Below, one piece after another: positions 1 to 9,400 of a DNA stretch of 64,000 nucleotides. Position 1 is the first letter of the stretch. Every line of letters starts with the position of its first letter. Under the pieces are notes generated by a model. The model was not told the DNA's origin and made no database searches. It worked only from the letters and a program-made list of their open reading frames with translations. Source of the DNA: Nitrospira sp. (GTDB lineage: Bacteria > Nitrospirota > Nitrospiria > Nitrospirales > Nitrospiraceae); contig JACOEL010000017.1 in assembly GCA_024998625.1 (NCBI GenBank), positions 1 through 64,000 of the forward strand, read 5' to 3'. Both the position numbers and the translations under genes were made by a program.

Positions 1-154
1 GTTTCTGCCGAACCTGCAGCACAAACGATATTTTCTCGCCGACGAGAACCGCTGGGTCTCGCTGTCGGTCTCGGCGCGGGGGATGAAGATCATCGACAAG
101 CGAGGTTTGGCCAGGGTGGTGGCGGACTTGCGGGCGACTGGAGAGAAACTCTAA
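1..154 (+). CDS. rpmB: 50S ribosomal protein L28, C-terminal part
   Basis: The first codon phase in the window is position 2; the frame runs to a TAA at 152-154 and gives about 50 residues. The visible part begins [11 protein letters not shown] and ends LRATGEKL, with the [17 protein letters not shown] stretch typical of the bacterial L28 C-terminus. L28 is a small protein of the large ribosomal subunit. The gene is cut by the window edge, so its start is not visible. It is followed 18 bases later by rpmG, the usual ribosomal pairing, which supports both calls. Confidence 0.85.
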   Translation, partial: FLPNLQHKRYFLADENRWVSLSVSARGMKIIDKRGLARVVADLRATGEKL

Positions 155-172
155 CCGAGAAAGGGCGAGGTC

Positions 173-331
173 ATGCGCGAAATCGTGGCGATGGCTTGTA
201 CCGGCTGTGAGACGCCGGGCATGTCGGTCTATTGGACGATGAAGAATAAGAAGAACGATCCGGATCGGATCGAGTTGAAAAAGTACTGTGCCCGATGCCG
301 GAAACATGCCGTGCATAAGGAGAAACGATAA
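173..331 (+). CDS. rpmG: 50S ribosomal protein L33
   Basis: 52 residues, the normal length for L33. Two Cys pairs (CTGC near residue 9 and CARC near residue 39) form the zinc-ribbon version of L33, and the C-terminus is basic (HAVHKEKR). The ATG at 173 is preceded by GGGCGAGG-like purine-rich sequence. It sits directly behind rpmB, consistent with a ribosomal protein operon. The four-cysteine form suggests a zinc-bound, C+ type L33; this is family knowledge rather than something measured here. Confidence 0.9.
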   Translation: MREIVAMACTGCETPGMSVYWTMKNKKNDPDRIELKKYCARCRKHAVHKEKR

Positions 332-336
332 TTCCG

Positions 337-657
337 ATGCCTGTGTACGAATATCAGGCGAGCGATTGCCGGGGGTCGGCTGATTGCCCGCGGCGGTTCG
401 CGTACCGTCAAGCGATGGGTGATCCACCGGTTGTCGCGTGCTCCATCTGTGGCGTGGCCTTGGAGCGTGTGCTGTCCTCATTTTCCGCCGGGGTCGATCT
501 GGCCACTCACAGTCGGGCGGACTCCGGTCCACCGATCGGATCCGTGGCCCCTGCACCGACGGTCAAGAATATTTTCGGGGGCGGGCTCGGCATCCAAGGG
601 TGTGGCCATGGCCCACTCCCTACCCACACAACTTCCTCGGGTACGGAGTCGTCATGA
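337..657 (+). CDS. FmdB-family zinc-ribbon protein
   Basis: 106 residues beginning MPVYEYQASDC, the typical opening of the FmdB/CxxC_CxxC_SSSS family of putative regulatory proteins. Four cysteines (residues about 11, 17, 35 and 38) could bind zinc, although the first pair is spaced CX5C instead of CxxC. The C-terminal half is low-complexity and Gly/Ser/Pro rich. An AAGGAG inside the end of rpmG serves as a ribosome-binding site, 5 bases after the rpmG stop. The function of the family is poorly known; some members accompany formamidase or amidase genes. Its stop overlaps the next start in an ATGA, implying translational coupling to the small exported protein downstream. Confidence 0.7.
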   Translation: MPVYEYQASDCRGSADCPRRFAYRQAMGDPPVVACSICGVALERVLSSFSAGVDLATHSRADSGPPIGSVAPAPTVKNIFGGGLGIQGCGHGPLPTHTTSSGTESS

Positions 658-962
658 GCCAAGGCAGTGCCAGTGCCCGCGCCCTCATCATGGCCATCTT
701 GGTTGTATATCTCTCGCTGGCGTTACCCTTGCCAACGGTGTTGCTCGATCATGAGTTGGGTCTCCTCATGGGAGACGTTGCTCACACGGTCCTTGATGAC
801 CATGCCTGGCTGGATCATGCCGCCGGATCCGGCCTGTCTGAAGCCGGTCACATCCCTGAAGCCAAGCCTCTGCTGGTCTCCCTGGCCTTCGAGGCTCATC
901 CGAATCCATTGCTATCACTCCACCGCGAGTCATGTCTGAGTCGCGGTCCACCGCTCGTCTGA
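654..962 (+). CDS. small exported His-rich protein, copy A (paralog of 1394-1699)
   Basis: 102 residues. An N-terminal hydrophobic segment (residues about 10-28, ALIMAILVVYLSLALPLP) looks like a signal peptide or membrane anchor. It is followed by a histidine-rich core, LLDHELGLLMGD then HTVLDDHAWLDHAAGSG, and the protein ends RGPPLV. The core is nearly identical to the protein at 1394-1699 and the layout resembles that at 16720-17040. All three lie upstream of a TonB-dependent receptor. The compact shape, His/Cys content and the RGPP/RAPP tail recall DUF2946-type proteins found near metal receptors; that link is inference. The start overlaps the previous stop (ATGA). A role in metal capture or handling in the periplasm is plausible but unproven. 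Confidence 0.6.
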   Translation: MSQGSASARALIMAILVVYLSLALPLPTVLLDHELGLLMGDVAHTVLDDHAWLDHAAGSGLSEAGHIPEAKPLLVSLAFEAHPNPLLSLHRESCLSRGPPLV

Positions 963-1133
963 CCGTTTTCCCTGTTCATCAGCACGTCGGACTTCACACA
1001 CGCAGCATGAGGATACTGCGAAGGTTCGGCCTGTCTCAATTCACCATCGGCTGTTCGGTGACGTATTAACCGGGAAACGATTGCGGTCCGGCGCTGACAT
1101 GCCGTCTAGCTGAGTCGGCGCAAGGAGATGACG

Positions 1134-1394
1134 ATGTCTGAGAACGAGTTTCGATGGTGTGGAAACAATCGACGGAGTCTTATGGAGCGACTATTCATGC
1201 AGCAGCGACAGCGGGCGCAGGAACGGTACGTCGTGAGGCCGGATGGCGAAGGCTTGAGTCCGAGACCGGATATCCGGGTAACCGCGCGCCATCGCTGTCG
1301 GGCTGTCCGACAAGCCATGCGGACGCGGCTGGTGCAGCGGTTGTTGCGACGTCTGGGGTTGCCGATCGGGATGATTCTGGGAACGTGCTTCTGA
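1134..1394 (+). CDS. Arg-rich small protein, unknown function
   Basis: 86 residues from the ATG at 1134, chosen because AAGGAG at 1122-1127 is correctly spaced from it, whereas the in-frame ATG at 1128 overlaps that site. The middle is strongly basic (many Arg), and the C-terminus is short and hydrophobic (GLPIGMILGTCF). No family is recognised. Its TGA overlaps the ATG of the next gene by one base (TGATG), so translation of the downstream exported protein is probably coupled to it. It could be a genuine small cytoplasmic protein or mainly a leader reading frame. Confidence is moderate because there is no recognisable domain. Confidence 0.45.
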   Translation: MSENEFRWCGNNRRSLMERLFMQQRQRAQERYVVRPDGEGLSPRPDIRVTARHRCRAVRQAMRTRLVQRLLRRLGLPIGMILGTCF

Positions 1395-1699
1395 TGACCA
1401 TTCCGGCATTCACGATCCGTCTCTGCTTCGTGCTCGCGTATCTGGTGCTGGCACTGCCGCTTCCGGCGGCTCTGCTTGACCATGAGCTGGGGCTTCTGAG
1501 CGGTGACCCGGCTCACACGGTGCTTGACGACCATGCCTGGCTCGAACATGCTGCCGGGTCAGGCTTCGCATCAGGCGACGCCGGTATCGTCGTGGCTGAC
1601 CTCGCAGTTCCGCTCTCTCTACTCGCCGAATCTTGCGGTGTGCAGGCGCCGGTTGCCTCACCGTCTGTCCGCGGTCCCCCTTCGACTCTGCCGTCCTAA
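1394..1699 (+). CDS. small exported His-rich protein, copy B (paralog of 654-962)
   Basis: 101 residues with an N-terminal hydrophobic segment (LCFVLAYLVLALPLPAALL, residues about 9-27). The core matches copy A: LLDHELGLLSGD followed by HTVLDDHAWLEHAAGSG. A single Cys lies near AESCG, and RGPP appears close to the C-terminus. The A/B pair is a tandem duplication split by the Arg-rich gene. It lies about 130 bases upstream of the TonB-dependent receptor, which suggests it works with that receptor, for example binding a metal in the periplasm or membrane. That function is inference. Start overlaps the previous stop (TGATG). Confidence 0.6.
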   Translation: MTIPAFTIRLCFVLAYLVLALPLPAALLDHELGLLSGDPAHTVLDDHAWLEHAAGSGFASGDAGIVVADLAVPLSLLAESCGVQAPVASPSVRGPPSTLPS

Positions 1700-1831
1700 A
1701 CAAGACACACAGCAGCTCGTGCCCATCGGATCGTGGCGGCCCGTCCGCCTCCGTTCCGGTCGCGGCTTAGCAGGGAAAGAATTGTCATGACGTGTGCGGA
1801 CGTCCGTGAGTCCGCATCAAGGAGGAATACC

Positions 1832-4081
1832 GTGAGTCAGTCTCGTGAAATGATTGTGGGTGTGTTGGCCGCCGGGGCCGTGATCGGGAGTGCCGTCTTG
1901 TGGCCAGGGTCCATTCGCGCTGCGGAAGAACGTCAGGACGCCCCACAGGCAGTCGGTTCTCTCACTGAAGTCGAACTGCCTCAGCTGGAGGTGCGTGATC
2001 AGCGAATTCTTCCGGAGGGAACCGGGTCGTTGCATCTGGAGGAGAAGAGCGCCTCGGCGAGCCGGTTGGGGATCTCGATTCGCGAGATCCCGGCCAGCGT
2101 CGAGGTAGTCGATCAAACGCTTATGCAGGAGCGCGGCTTGCGGACGATTTCAGAAGCGGTGCAGGGGGCCACCGGGCTTTCGGTGGGCGACTCGCCAGGC
2201 AATCCTGTCAATTTCTCCATGCGCGGTTTCACGAACAATCAACTGAGGTTGCTGTATGACGGCCTGCTACTAGGGCCGGCGCAAATGACATCCCGGCCGC
2301 GGGATACATGGAATCTCGACCGGATCGAAATTCTCAAGGGACCTGCATCGGTGTTGTATGGAGAAGGCGCGCTAGGCGGGGCCATCAACTTCGTCACCAA
2401 ACGTCCGATACGAGAGGATCATGTCACCGCCGATGCGCTGCTGTCCATCGGGTCGTACAACACTCTGCGGACGGCGGTGGGGAGCGGTGGACCGCTTGGC
2501 TCAGACAAGCTCCACTACCGCGTGGATCTCAGTTATCAGAACTCCGACAACTATGCCGGAGTACAACGCGCGCCCTATACCTACTGGAATTGGACGAGCG
2601 CGCTGCTCTATGACGCCGCTCCGAATCTCAATTTCGAGTTCTCGTTCGATGTGACTCACGATCGCAGCGTGCCCTATTGGGGGACGCCCCTGGTGCCCGG
2701 CGGCTTTGCCGGCTCAGCGGCGGTCGGCGGCGTCGTCACGACGAACGACGGGCGAACGATCGACGGGCGTATCCTGCGGCAGAACTTCAACGTCGTAGAC
2801 GCCGACATGAGCGCCACGACCTATTGGACCAAGTTCAAGACGAACTGGCAGCCGACGAGCATGATCGAGATCCGCAATCAGGCCTACTACTATTGGGCGG
2901 AGCGGAACTGGCAGAATGCCGAGACCTACCAGTTCAACATCGGGACCCAGCTGATCGATCGAGATCGATTCTTCGTCCAGCATGACCAGTATGTGGCGGG
3001 CGACCGGCTGGAAGCCCAGATCAACGAGCGGCTCTTCGAGCGCAAGAACCGGTTTGTGATCGGAGTGGATATCAGCCATCTCCATCTGAACCGGCCCAGC
3101 TTTTTCAGCGGGGGCGACAGCATCAACCCTCTGGCGATTCCGAGCGGCTCGTTCGGCTCGATCACCTCGGCCGAGCAGCGGACGACAATCACCACGGCCG
3201 CGCTGTTCGTCGAAGAGCAATTCAATCTAACGGATAGCCTCAAGCTGGTCGGCGGTTTGCGGCATGATTATGTCGATCTGGATCGGAAACTCTTCAATGC
3301 CGCCGGTGCGCTCAATACGACCGCCAGCTTTGAGCGGGACTTCAATCCCACGACCTGGCGGGCAGGACTAGTCTATGACCTGCTGTCGAATCTGACTCTG
3401 TATGGCCAGTATGCGACAGCGGCCGATCCGGTCGGGACGAACGTCTTCATTGTCCAGGCCGGGGAGAATTTCGATCTGGCGACCGGGGCGCAGTGGGAAG
3501 TCGGACTCAAACAGGGGTTGTGGAATAACCGGGCCGAATGGACGCTGGCGTACTTCGACATCTTCCGGAAGAACATCCTGACTCAGACTTCGCTGACGAC
3601 GGCTCAGAACGTGGGACGCCAGACCTCTAAAGGGGTGGAACTCAGCGGCGCCATCCGTCCGACCGACGCCTGGCGAGTGCAGGCCAATCTGACCTTTCTG
3701 TCTGCACGGTTTGCCGACTTCTCGGAAACCGACGGAGGCAATGTTGTCTCGCGTGGCGGCAATCGCCCGCCGAACGTCCCCGAGACAATGGCCAACATTT
3801 GGAGCGTGTATCGGGTGCCGTTCGTCGTGCCGTTCGATCTGGGCGCGGCCTTCCGCTATGTCGGTCATCGCTATGCCGACAACGCGAACGCCGTGCGGCT
3901 CAATGCCTACATGACGACGGATGCCTGGGTCTCGGTCCCGTACAAGAACATGACCTTCATGCTGCGCGGCCGCAATCTGCTCGATAAGACCTATGCGATG
4001 TGGGCGGATCCGTTCTATCCCAGTCAGGTCCTGATCGGGGCGCCGCGAACGGTGGAGTTGATGATGATGGCGCGGTTTTAG
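1832..4081 (+). CDS. TonB-dependent siderophore-type receptor
   Basis: 749 residues from a GTG at 1832, chosen because AAGGAGG lies six bases before it; a longer frame with starts further upstream exists but lacks such a site. A signal peptide runs to about residue 30 (ending IRAAEE). A TonB-box-like VELPQLEVRD follows, then the plug domain (IPASVEVVDQTLMQERG, MRGFTNNQLRLLYDG, RIEILKGPASVLYGEGALGG), then a beta-barrel rich in aromatic strands ending in the expected C-terminal Phe (MMMARF). It imports a ferric siderophore or similar complex across the outer membrane using TonB energy. The next genes are a PepSY membrane protein and a damaged tonB, the usual partners. Substrate cannot be read from the sequence. 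Confidence 0.9.
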   Translation: MSQSREMIVGVLAAGAVIGSAVLWPGSIRAAEERQDAPQAVGSLTEVELPQLEVRDQRILPEGTGSLHLEEKSASASRLGISIREIPASVEVVDQTLMQERGLRTISEAVQGATGLSVGDSPGNPVNFSMRGFTNNQLRLLYDGLLLGPAQMTSRPRDTWNLDRIEILKGPASVLYGEGALGGAINFVTKRPIREDHVTADALLSIGSYNTLRTAVGSGGPLGSDKLHYRVDLSYQNSDNYAGVQRAPYTYWNWTSALLYDAAPNLNFEFSFDVTHDRSVPYWGTPLVPGGFAGSAAVGGVVTTNDGRTIDGRILRQNFNVVDADMSATTYWTKFKTNWQPTSMIEIRNQAYYYWAERNWQNAETYQFNIGTQLIDRDRFFVQHDQYVAGDRLEAQINERLFERKNRFVIGVDISHLHLNRPSFFSGGDSINPLAIPSGSFGSITSAEQRTTITTAALFVEEQFNLTDSLKLVGGLRHDYVDLDRKLFNAAGALNTTASFERDFNPTTWRAGLVYDLLSNLTLYGQYATAADPVGTNVFIVQAGENFDLATGAQWEVGLKQGLWNNRAEWTLAYFDIFRKNILTQTSLTTAQNVGRQTSKGVELSGAIRPTDAWRVQANLTFLSARFADFSETDGGNVVSRGGNRPPNVPETMANIWSVYRVPFVVPFDLGAAFRYVGHRYADNANAVRLNAYMTTDAWVSVPYKNMTFMLRGRNLLDKTYAMWADPFYPSQVLIGAPRTVELMMMARF

Positions 4082-4084
4082 CCA

Positions 4085-5545
4085 ATGGGGATGGGTGGCT
4101 CCGTCCTCGGATGGCATCGCTGGATCGCGCTCGGCGTCGGGCCGGCGGTGTTGCTGTGGTGTCTTTCCGGTCTGGTCATGCTGTGGGTACCCTATCCGAA
4201 CGTGACGGAAGCGGAGTGGTTTGCCTTGGCCGGAGCGATCGATCCGGCCCTCTGCTGTGCCAACCTTGAGGGGGTGATGCGGGAGTTCGACCGTCCGGAA
4301 GGGATTGCGTACTTGCGGGTGATTGCCGTCGGGGGCGTCCCTGTCGTGTCGGCGCACTATCTCGACGGCTCGCTGCGAGCGCGGCAGCTGACGGCAGAGC
4401 CTGTGCACGGACCGCTCCTCAACGGTGAAATGCAGCGTGTGGCCGAAAGCCTGGGGTTGAGAGGCTCGATCATATCGATCGACACGATTGAGCACGATGT
4501 CTGGACCGTGCATCAGCGATTCGATCAGCACCGGCCGCTGCGGAAAGCGGAGATGGCGGGACCGTCGGCGCCGGTGATCTATCTCTCCGGCACGACCGGT
4601 GAGGTCGTGCAGGAGACCACGGCGGCGGAGCGGCGCTGGAATTTCGCCGGAGCGGTGATCCATTGGTGGTATCTGCCCTGGCTCCGGCGGCAGTGGGCGC
4701 TTTGGGACCAGACGCTCTGGTGGGTCGGGGCCCTGTCAACGGCTCTGGCGCTGGCCGGCGCCTGGGTAGGTCTCAGGCACCTGATGCGCGATGGATGGAG
4801 CCGGTTGTCCGGAGAACCTCGGGCCCTGCATCGCATGCTCGGCGCGATCGGCGGTGTGGCAGTCGTCTGTTGGATAGCCAGCGGGTGGCTCTCGATGGAT
4901 CATGGGCGATGGTTCTCAGACGGGAAGGTGTCGGCCCTGGAGCGTGAACGGGCGATAGGCGGGCGGATGACGGCGCGCGAGCTTGCCGGATCGTCAGACG
5001 TGCTGTCGCAGATGGCGGCGGGGGGGACGGTGAAGGAACTGCGGCTGACGAAGGTAGCGGGGGCTCTGTATGCGGTGGCCCGTGAATCGCCACGGCACCA
5101 GTCCGTCCTGGCGTTGACCCATCCCGATGGTCCGGCGCGGGAAGAGTTCTCGGACGAGGCCGTGCTGGCGTCTGTCAGGGCAATGGTCGGAGAGGAATTC
5201 CCGCTCGTCGTTCGGCGGAGCATCGAGGCGGATCGTCGGGGCGGATCGGCGCTCGCACGAGAAGACCTGACTGCCGTCCTGCGCGTAGAGCGCCAGGACC
5301 CCTCGCCGCTCTGGGTCGACATCAATGCGCGGACAGGGGAACTGCTGGAGCTGCTCGATCCTTCCCGCCGGATCTATCACCGCCTTTTCGATCTGTTGCA
5401 TCGATGGGATGCGCCCTGGTTCGACGGACATGACGATGGTCGACGGATCGGGATGGCGGTCTGGTGCGGACTCGGCGCAGGGCTTGCGGTGTCAGGATTC
5501 TGGATCTGGGCCAGACGCAGGTCGGCTTCGAAGGTGATGCAATGA
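4085..5545 (+). CDS. PepSY-associated inner-membrane protein
   Basis: 486 residues, three bases after the receptor stop. Four membrane segments are visible: near residues 9-35 (WIALGVGPAVLLWCLSGLVML), 215-240, 255-275 and close to the C-terminus (GMAVWCGLGAGLAVSGFWIW). Large periplasmic loops lie between them and contain PepSY-like stretches (the VVQETT and WVDINARTGELLELLD regions). This arrangement matches the PepSY_TM (PiuB-like) proteins encoded next to TonB-dependent siderophore receptors, which are thought to act in reduction or processing of imported iron chelates. The start could be the ATG at 4085 or at 4091. Its stop overlaps the start of the tonB-like gene. Confidence 0.82.
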   Translation: MGMGGSVLGWHRWIALGVGPAVLLWCLSGLVMLWVPYPNVTEAEWFALAGAIDPALCCANLEGVMREFDRPEGIAYLRVIAVGGVPVVSAHYLDGSLRARQLTAEPVHGPLLNGEMQRVAESLGLRGSIISIDTIEHDVWTVHQRFDQHRPLRKAEMAGPSAPVIYLSGTTGEVVQETTAAERRWNFAGAVIHWWYLPWLRRQWALWDQTLWWVGALSTALALAGAWVGLRHLMRDGWSRLSGEPRALHRMLGAIGGVAVVCWIASGWLSMDHGRWFSDGKVSALERERAIGGRMTARELAGSSDVLSQMAAGGTVKELRLTKVAGALYAVARESPRHQSVLALTHPDGPAREEFSDEAVLASVRAMVGEEFPLVVRRSIEADRRGGSALAREDLTAVLRVERQDPSPLWVDINARTGELLELLDPSRRIYHRLFDLLHRWDAPWFDGHDDGRRIGMAVWCGLGAGLAVSGFWIWARRRSASKVMQ

Positions 5546-6405
5546 ACCGCGGCAATGGGCTCATATCGATTCGTCTCACCCTCAGGCGCTGGGGGTGCTC
5601 GCTCTTGCTCCACGCGATGTGGTGGGGTGTCGCAGGGTGGGTCTGGTCGCAGGAATCCGCGCCACCGCAGCGCGATGTCTTTCAGTGGGACGTGGCACTG
5701 GTCCCGAACCTTCCCCTTCAAGCGGAGAGGTCCGTCTCAGCGCAGGCGCTGCGGGTTGCGCGGCACGTGTCAAGGCCCGTGCCCTCGCCTGCGGAAGACT
5801 CGGCCGCCGCAGCCGCTCACGAGAGTACGGCGGAGGAAAGTCATGCGAGAGCCGATCCGGTCGAAGCCATGCCCGCCATCGAAGCTCACCCGTCGGCGGC
5901 GTCGGGCGAGTCGCAGACGTTGCCGCCAGATCGAGCGATCGAACCAGAACCAATCCCATCAGCCGCCGCAGATGCGTTGCATCAGGACGCGAATGACAGG
6001 CTGTCTCCGCTAGCGGAATCGGCTGTAGCTGTCTCGTCGGTGAGCACTGCTCCAGTCCCTCCTACGGACGAGGCGCCCGCTCGGCTTGCCGAGGAGGCCT
6101 CACTGGAGACGGGACCGTCCTCGCCGGTCTTCCGCGAGGACGCCGCAGCAACAGTACCCGGGCCGGTATCGGATCAGGTCAAACCGGATTTCGGATGGCT
6201 CATGCAGACGCTCTGGAGTCGAGTGTTGGGGTTGGAGCGATGTCCTTATGAAGCATCGCCAGTCACCCCCATCCATGAAACCTTCCGGCAGGCCAACGCA
6301 CTCCGTCGTTTTAGGGTATCGAGAACGTCACCTCCGCTGAATGCTCACGCCGGTCATCCACAAGAGGGATCGTTTGGTCGGCCTGCTGAATACCATCGAC
6401 CGTGA
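5542..6405 (+). pseudogene. tonB: TonB energy transducer lacking its C-terminal domain
   Basis: Reads as 287 residues. It has an N-terminal membrane anchor (residues about 15-36, WGCSLLLHAMWWGVAGWVW), then a long Pro/Ala/Glu-rich spacer, then the start of a TonB C-terminal domain: PDFGWLMQTLWSRVLGLERCPYEA, which corresponds to the family's DYGWL..ALW.R...L..YP.EA. Immediately after this the family sequence stops. The remaining roughly 60 residues (ALRRFRVSRTSPPL onward) are unrelated and read across the end of the convergent ndvB-type gene, overlapping it by 95 bases. The missing receptor-binding domain implies an inactive or altered transducer. It overlaps the PepSY gene by 4 bases, so it was probably the third gene of the uptake operon. 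Confidence 0.6.
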
Positions 6406-9400
6406 CCGACATCGCCTGGTGGTCCGTGCCTGATTGCCGCACCGTGATGTGATACATGGTCTCCCTGAATCGGTAGTGGACCTTGAAGGTCTTCCAATCC
6501 AGAGGAAGGCAGGGAAGGAATCGTAGCCGGTTGTGTTCCAGTCTCAGTCCAAGCAGTGACTCGACAATCAGCCGATACATCCACCCGGCTGAGCCGGTGT
6601 ACCAGGTCCATCCACCGCGACCGATATGGGGTGAGACGGCGTAGACATCCGCCGCCACCACGTACGGTTCGACTTTGTACCGGTTGATGTCCTCCGGTGT
6701 CCGGGCGTGGTTCACCGGGTTGATCATGCGAAACAGTTCCCAGGCGCGTTCGCGGTCGCCCAGTGCGGCGAAGGCCATGGTAGCCCAGAGCGCGCCATGC
6801 GTATATTGTCCGCCGTTTTCTCTGACTCCCGGCACGTAGCCCTTGATGTAGCCGGGATTCAATGCGGACTTGTCGAACGGCGGGTCCAGCAGCTGGACGA
6901 GGGCGTCGTCGCGCCGAACGAGTCTCCGGTAGACCGCCTCCATTCCCAGGCGAGAACGCGTTGTTTCTCCTGCTGCCGACAACACAGACCAGCTTTGTGG
7001 GATGGAGTCGATTTGGCATTCGTCGTTCGCGGCCGACCCGAGCGGCGTGCCATCGTCGAAGTAGGCCCGGCGGTACCACTCTCCGTCCCAGCCCTGCTGT
7101 TCGATCTGTTGCTGCAGCTGGGCCGCTTCTGCCTGACAGCGCTCAGCGAACGGCACGTCACCGGTGGTTTTCGCTACCTCAGCAAACCGCATGAGGACGT
7201 CATAGAGGAAGAATCCCAGCCAGACGCTTTCTCCCTGGCCGCGATCCCCGACCATATTCATCCCGTCGTTCCAATCACCCGAGCCGATGAGCGGCAGACC
7301 GTGTACACCCTTCGTGAGCCCCTTCAGGATGGCCCGCACACAGTGATCATAGAGACTGCCGGATTGCTCCGACCGGCCGGGAAGATCGTAGTAGGAGTCT
7401 TCGTCGGCATTGATCGGGCGGCCTTCGATGAACTGAATGGGGGCATCCAGCACGGCGGTGTCTCCGGTCGTCATCACGTAGCGACTGGTGACATAGGGAA
7501 GCCAGAGAAAGTCATCGGAGCATCGCGTGCGCACCCCCCGGTTTGACGGAGGATGCCACCAATGCTGCACGTCTCCTTCCTTGAACTGACGGCCGGCGCA
7601 CAGCAGCAGCTGTTCCCGTGCGAGATGCGGCTTCGCGTGGATCAAGGCCATCACGTCTTGCAACTGATCGCGGAACCCGAAGGCGCCTCCCGATTGATAG
7701 TAGCCGCTCCGCGCCCAAAGACGGCAGGCTATCGTTTGATACAGCAGCCATCCATTGGCAAGCACATTGAGCGACTGATCGGGCGTCTCCACATGGACCG
7801 CTCCCAACGTATGTGTCCAATGATGCCAGACGGTTTCCAGCGCCGCGCGACGTGCCGTCGCCCCTCTGAAGCGACGAACGAGCTGACGGGCATCCTCAGT
7901 ATCTTTTCCAACTCCCAACCGGAAGGTACAGTCGCGCTCTTGACCAACGGCGAGGTCGAAGGGCATCTGAATCGCGCCACAAGGATCCAGAGCGGCCCCC
8001 ACTTTCCCGGACAGTCGTGTTCGATTCATCGACGCGGGATTGTGCAGCGTGCCGTTGCGTCCGAGAAACTCGGTTCGATCGCCGGTCATGCTTCGAGTGC
8101 CTTCGTCCAGATCAAAGAAGGCAATCCGCCCGGGGAAATCCGTGTTGTAGGGATTCCGTGCGAACAGCGCCCCGGTAGCCGGGTCTATTTCACTGATCAC
8201 ATGCATGACTGATTTCGGCCGCAGATCACCCAGCACCCATTCCACATAGCCGGTCGCCGACAGGCGTCGTGGTCGGCCCGATTCGTTGCGCAGCTTCACC
8301 ACCGTAAATTTTACGGAGGCATCCAGCGCCACATACACCCAGACCTCGGAGCGAATGCCGCCTTCCGTATGCTCAAAGCAGCTGTATCCGAATCCATGCC
8401 GACTGACATAGGGGCTCGTACCCCTGCAGGGCATCGGCGTCGGCGACCAGACGTGGCCGCTCTCTTCATCACGGAGATAAAAAGCTTCTCCGCTGGAATC
8501 GGTCACCGGATCGTTGTGCCAGGGTGTGAGGCGGAACTCATGCGCGTTTTCGCTCCAGGTGTAGGCGAGGCCGTTCTCCGAGACGACGGTGCCGAAGTGC
8601 GGGTTCACCAGCACATTGACCCAGGGGGCGGGCGTTACCTGTTCGGCTGTCGTTGTGATGACGTACTCGCGGCCATCGGAAGAAAACCCGCCGAGACCGT
8701 TATAGAACAGCAGATCCGTTCGGGGCTCGATGGCGGCCGGCGGATCGGGGCGATGGGTGCGCGTCGGTTTGAGGCGGTAGGCAGGGGCCGCAGGGGAGGC
8801 GAGGCGTGTAATCTGGTCCGCCAGCGTTCCCCGTCGATCGGTGAGGATCACGCGGGCCACCGATTGCTGCAGTAGGCGGTCTTCGACCGACATCTGTTCC
8901 GCCGTTCGCACGAAGATACCGCCCGGTCGATCCATCACATTGGCCTCGACTCCAGCCGAGATCAGCCCCATGATTTGATCGTGCAACACTTGGCGATAGC
9001 CGGCGTGATCTTCGTTCCAAATCACGAGGTCCACGGCCAGTCCCTTCAGTCGCCAATAGGCATGGGCCTGGACCATTTGACGGACCAGATCGATGTTGGA
9101 CGGGTCTCCGATCTGGAGCAGCACGATCGGCAGGTCTCCAGAAATCGCATAGCCCCACAGGCCCGATTGTCCGCGTCGGTTTTTGCTCAGCACGGCCGCC
9201 TCTGCCCTGAGTGAGGCATTCGCATAGAGGATCGAGCCGGCCAGCCTGCCATACAATTGCGCATCCGCTTCGGTCGTATTCAGCTGACGCAGCACGACCT
9301 GGCTATGGGTCCAGGCCAGCTCAAACACCCGATCGGCGAGACGCCGGTCCTGATACTTGTCGACCAAACGCAGGCACAGGTCGCGAGTCTCTCCGATGCC

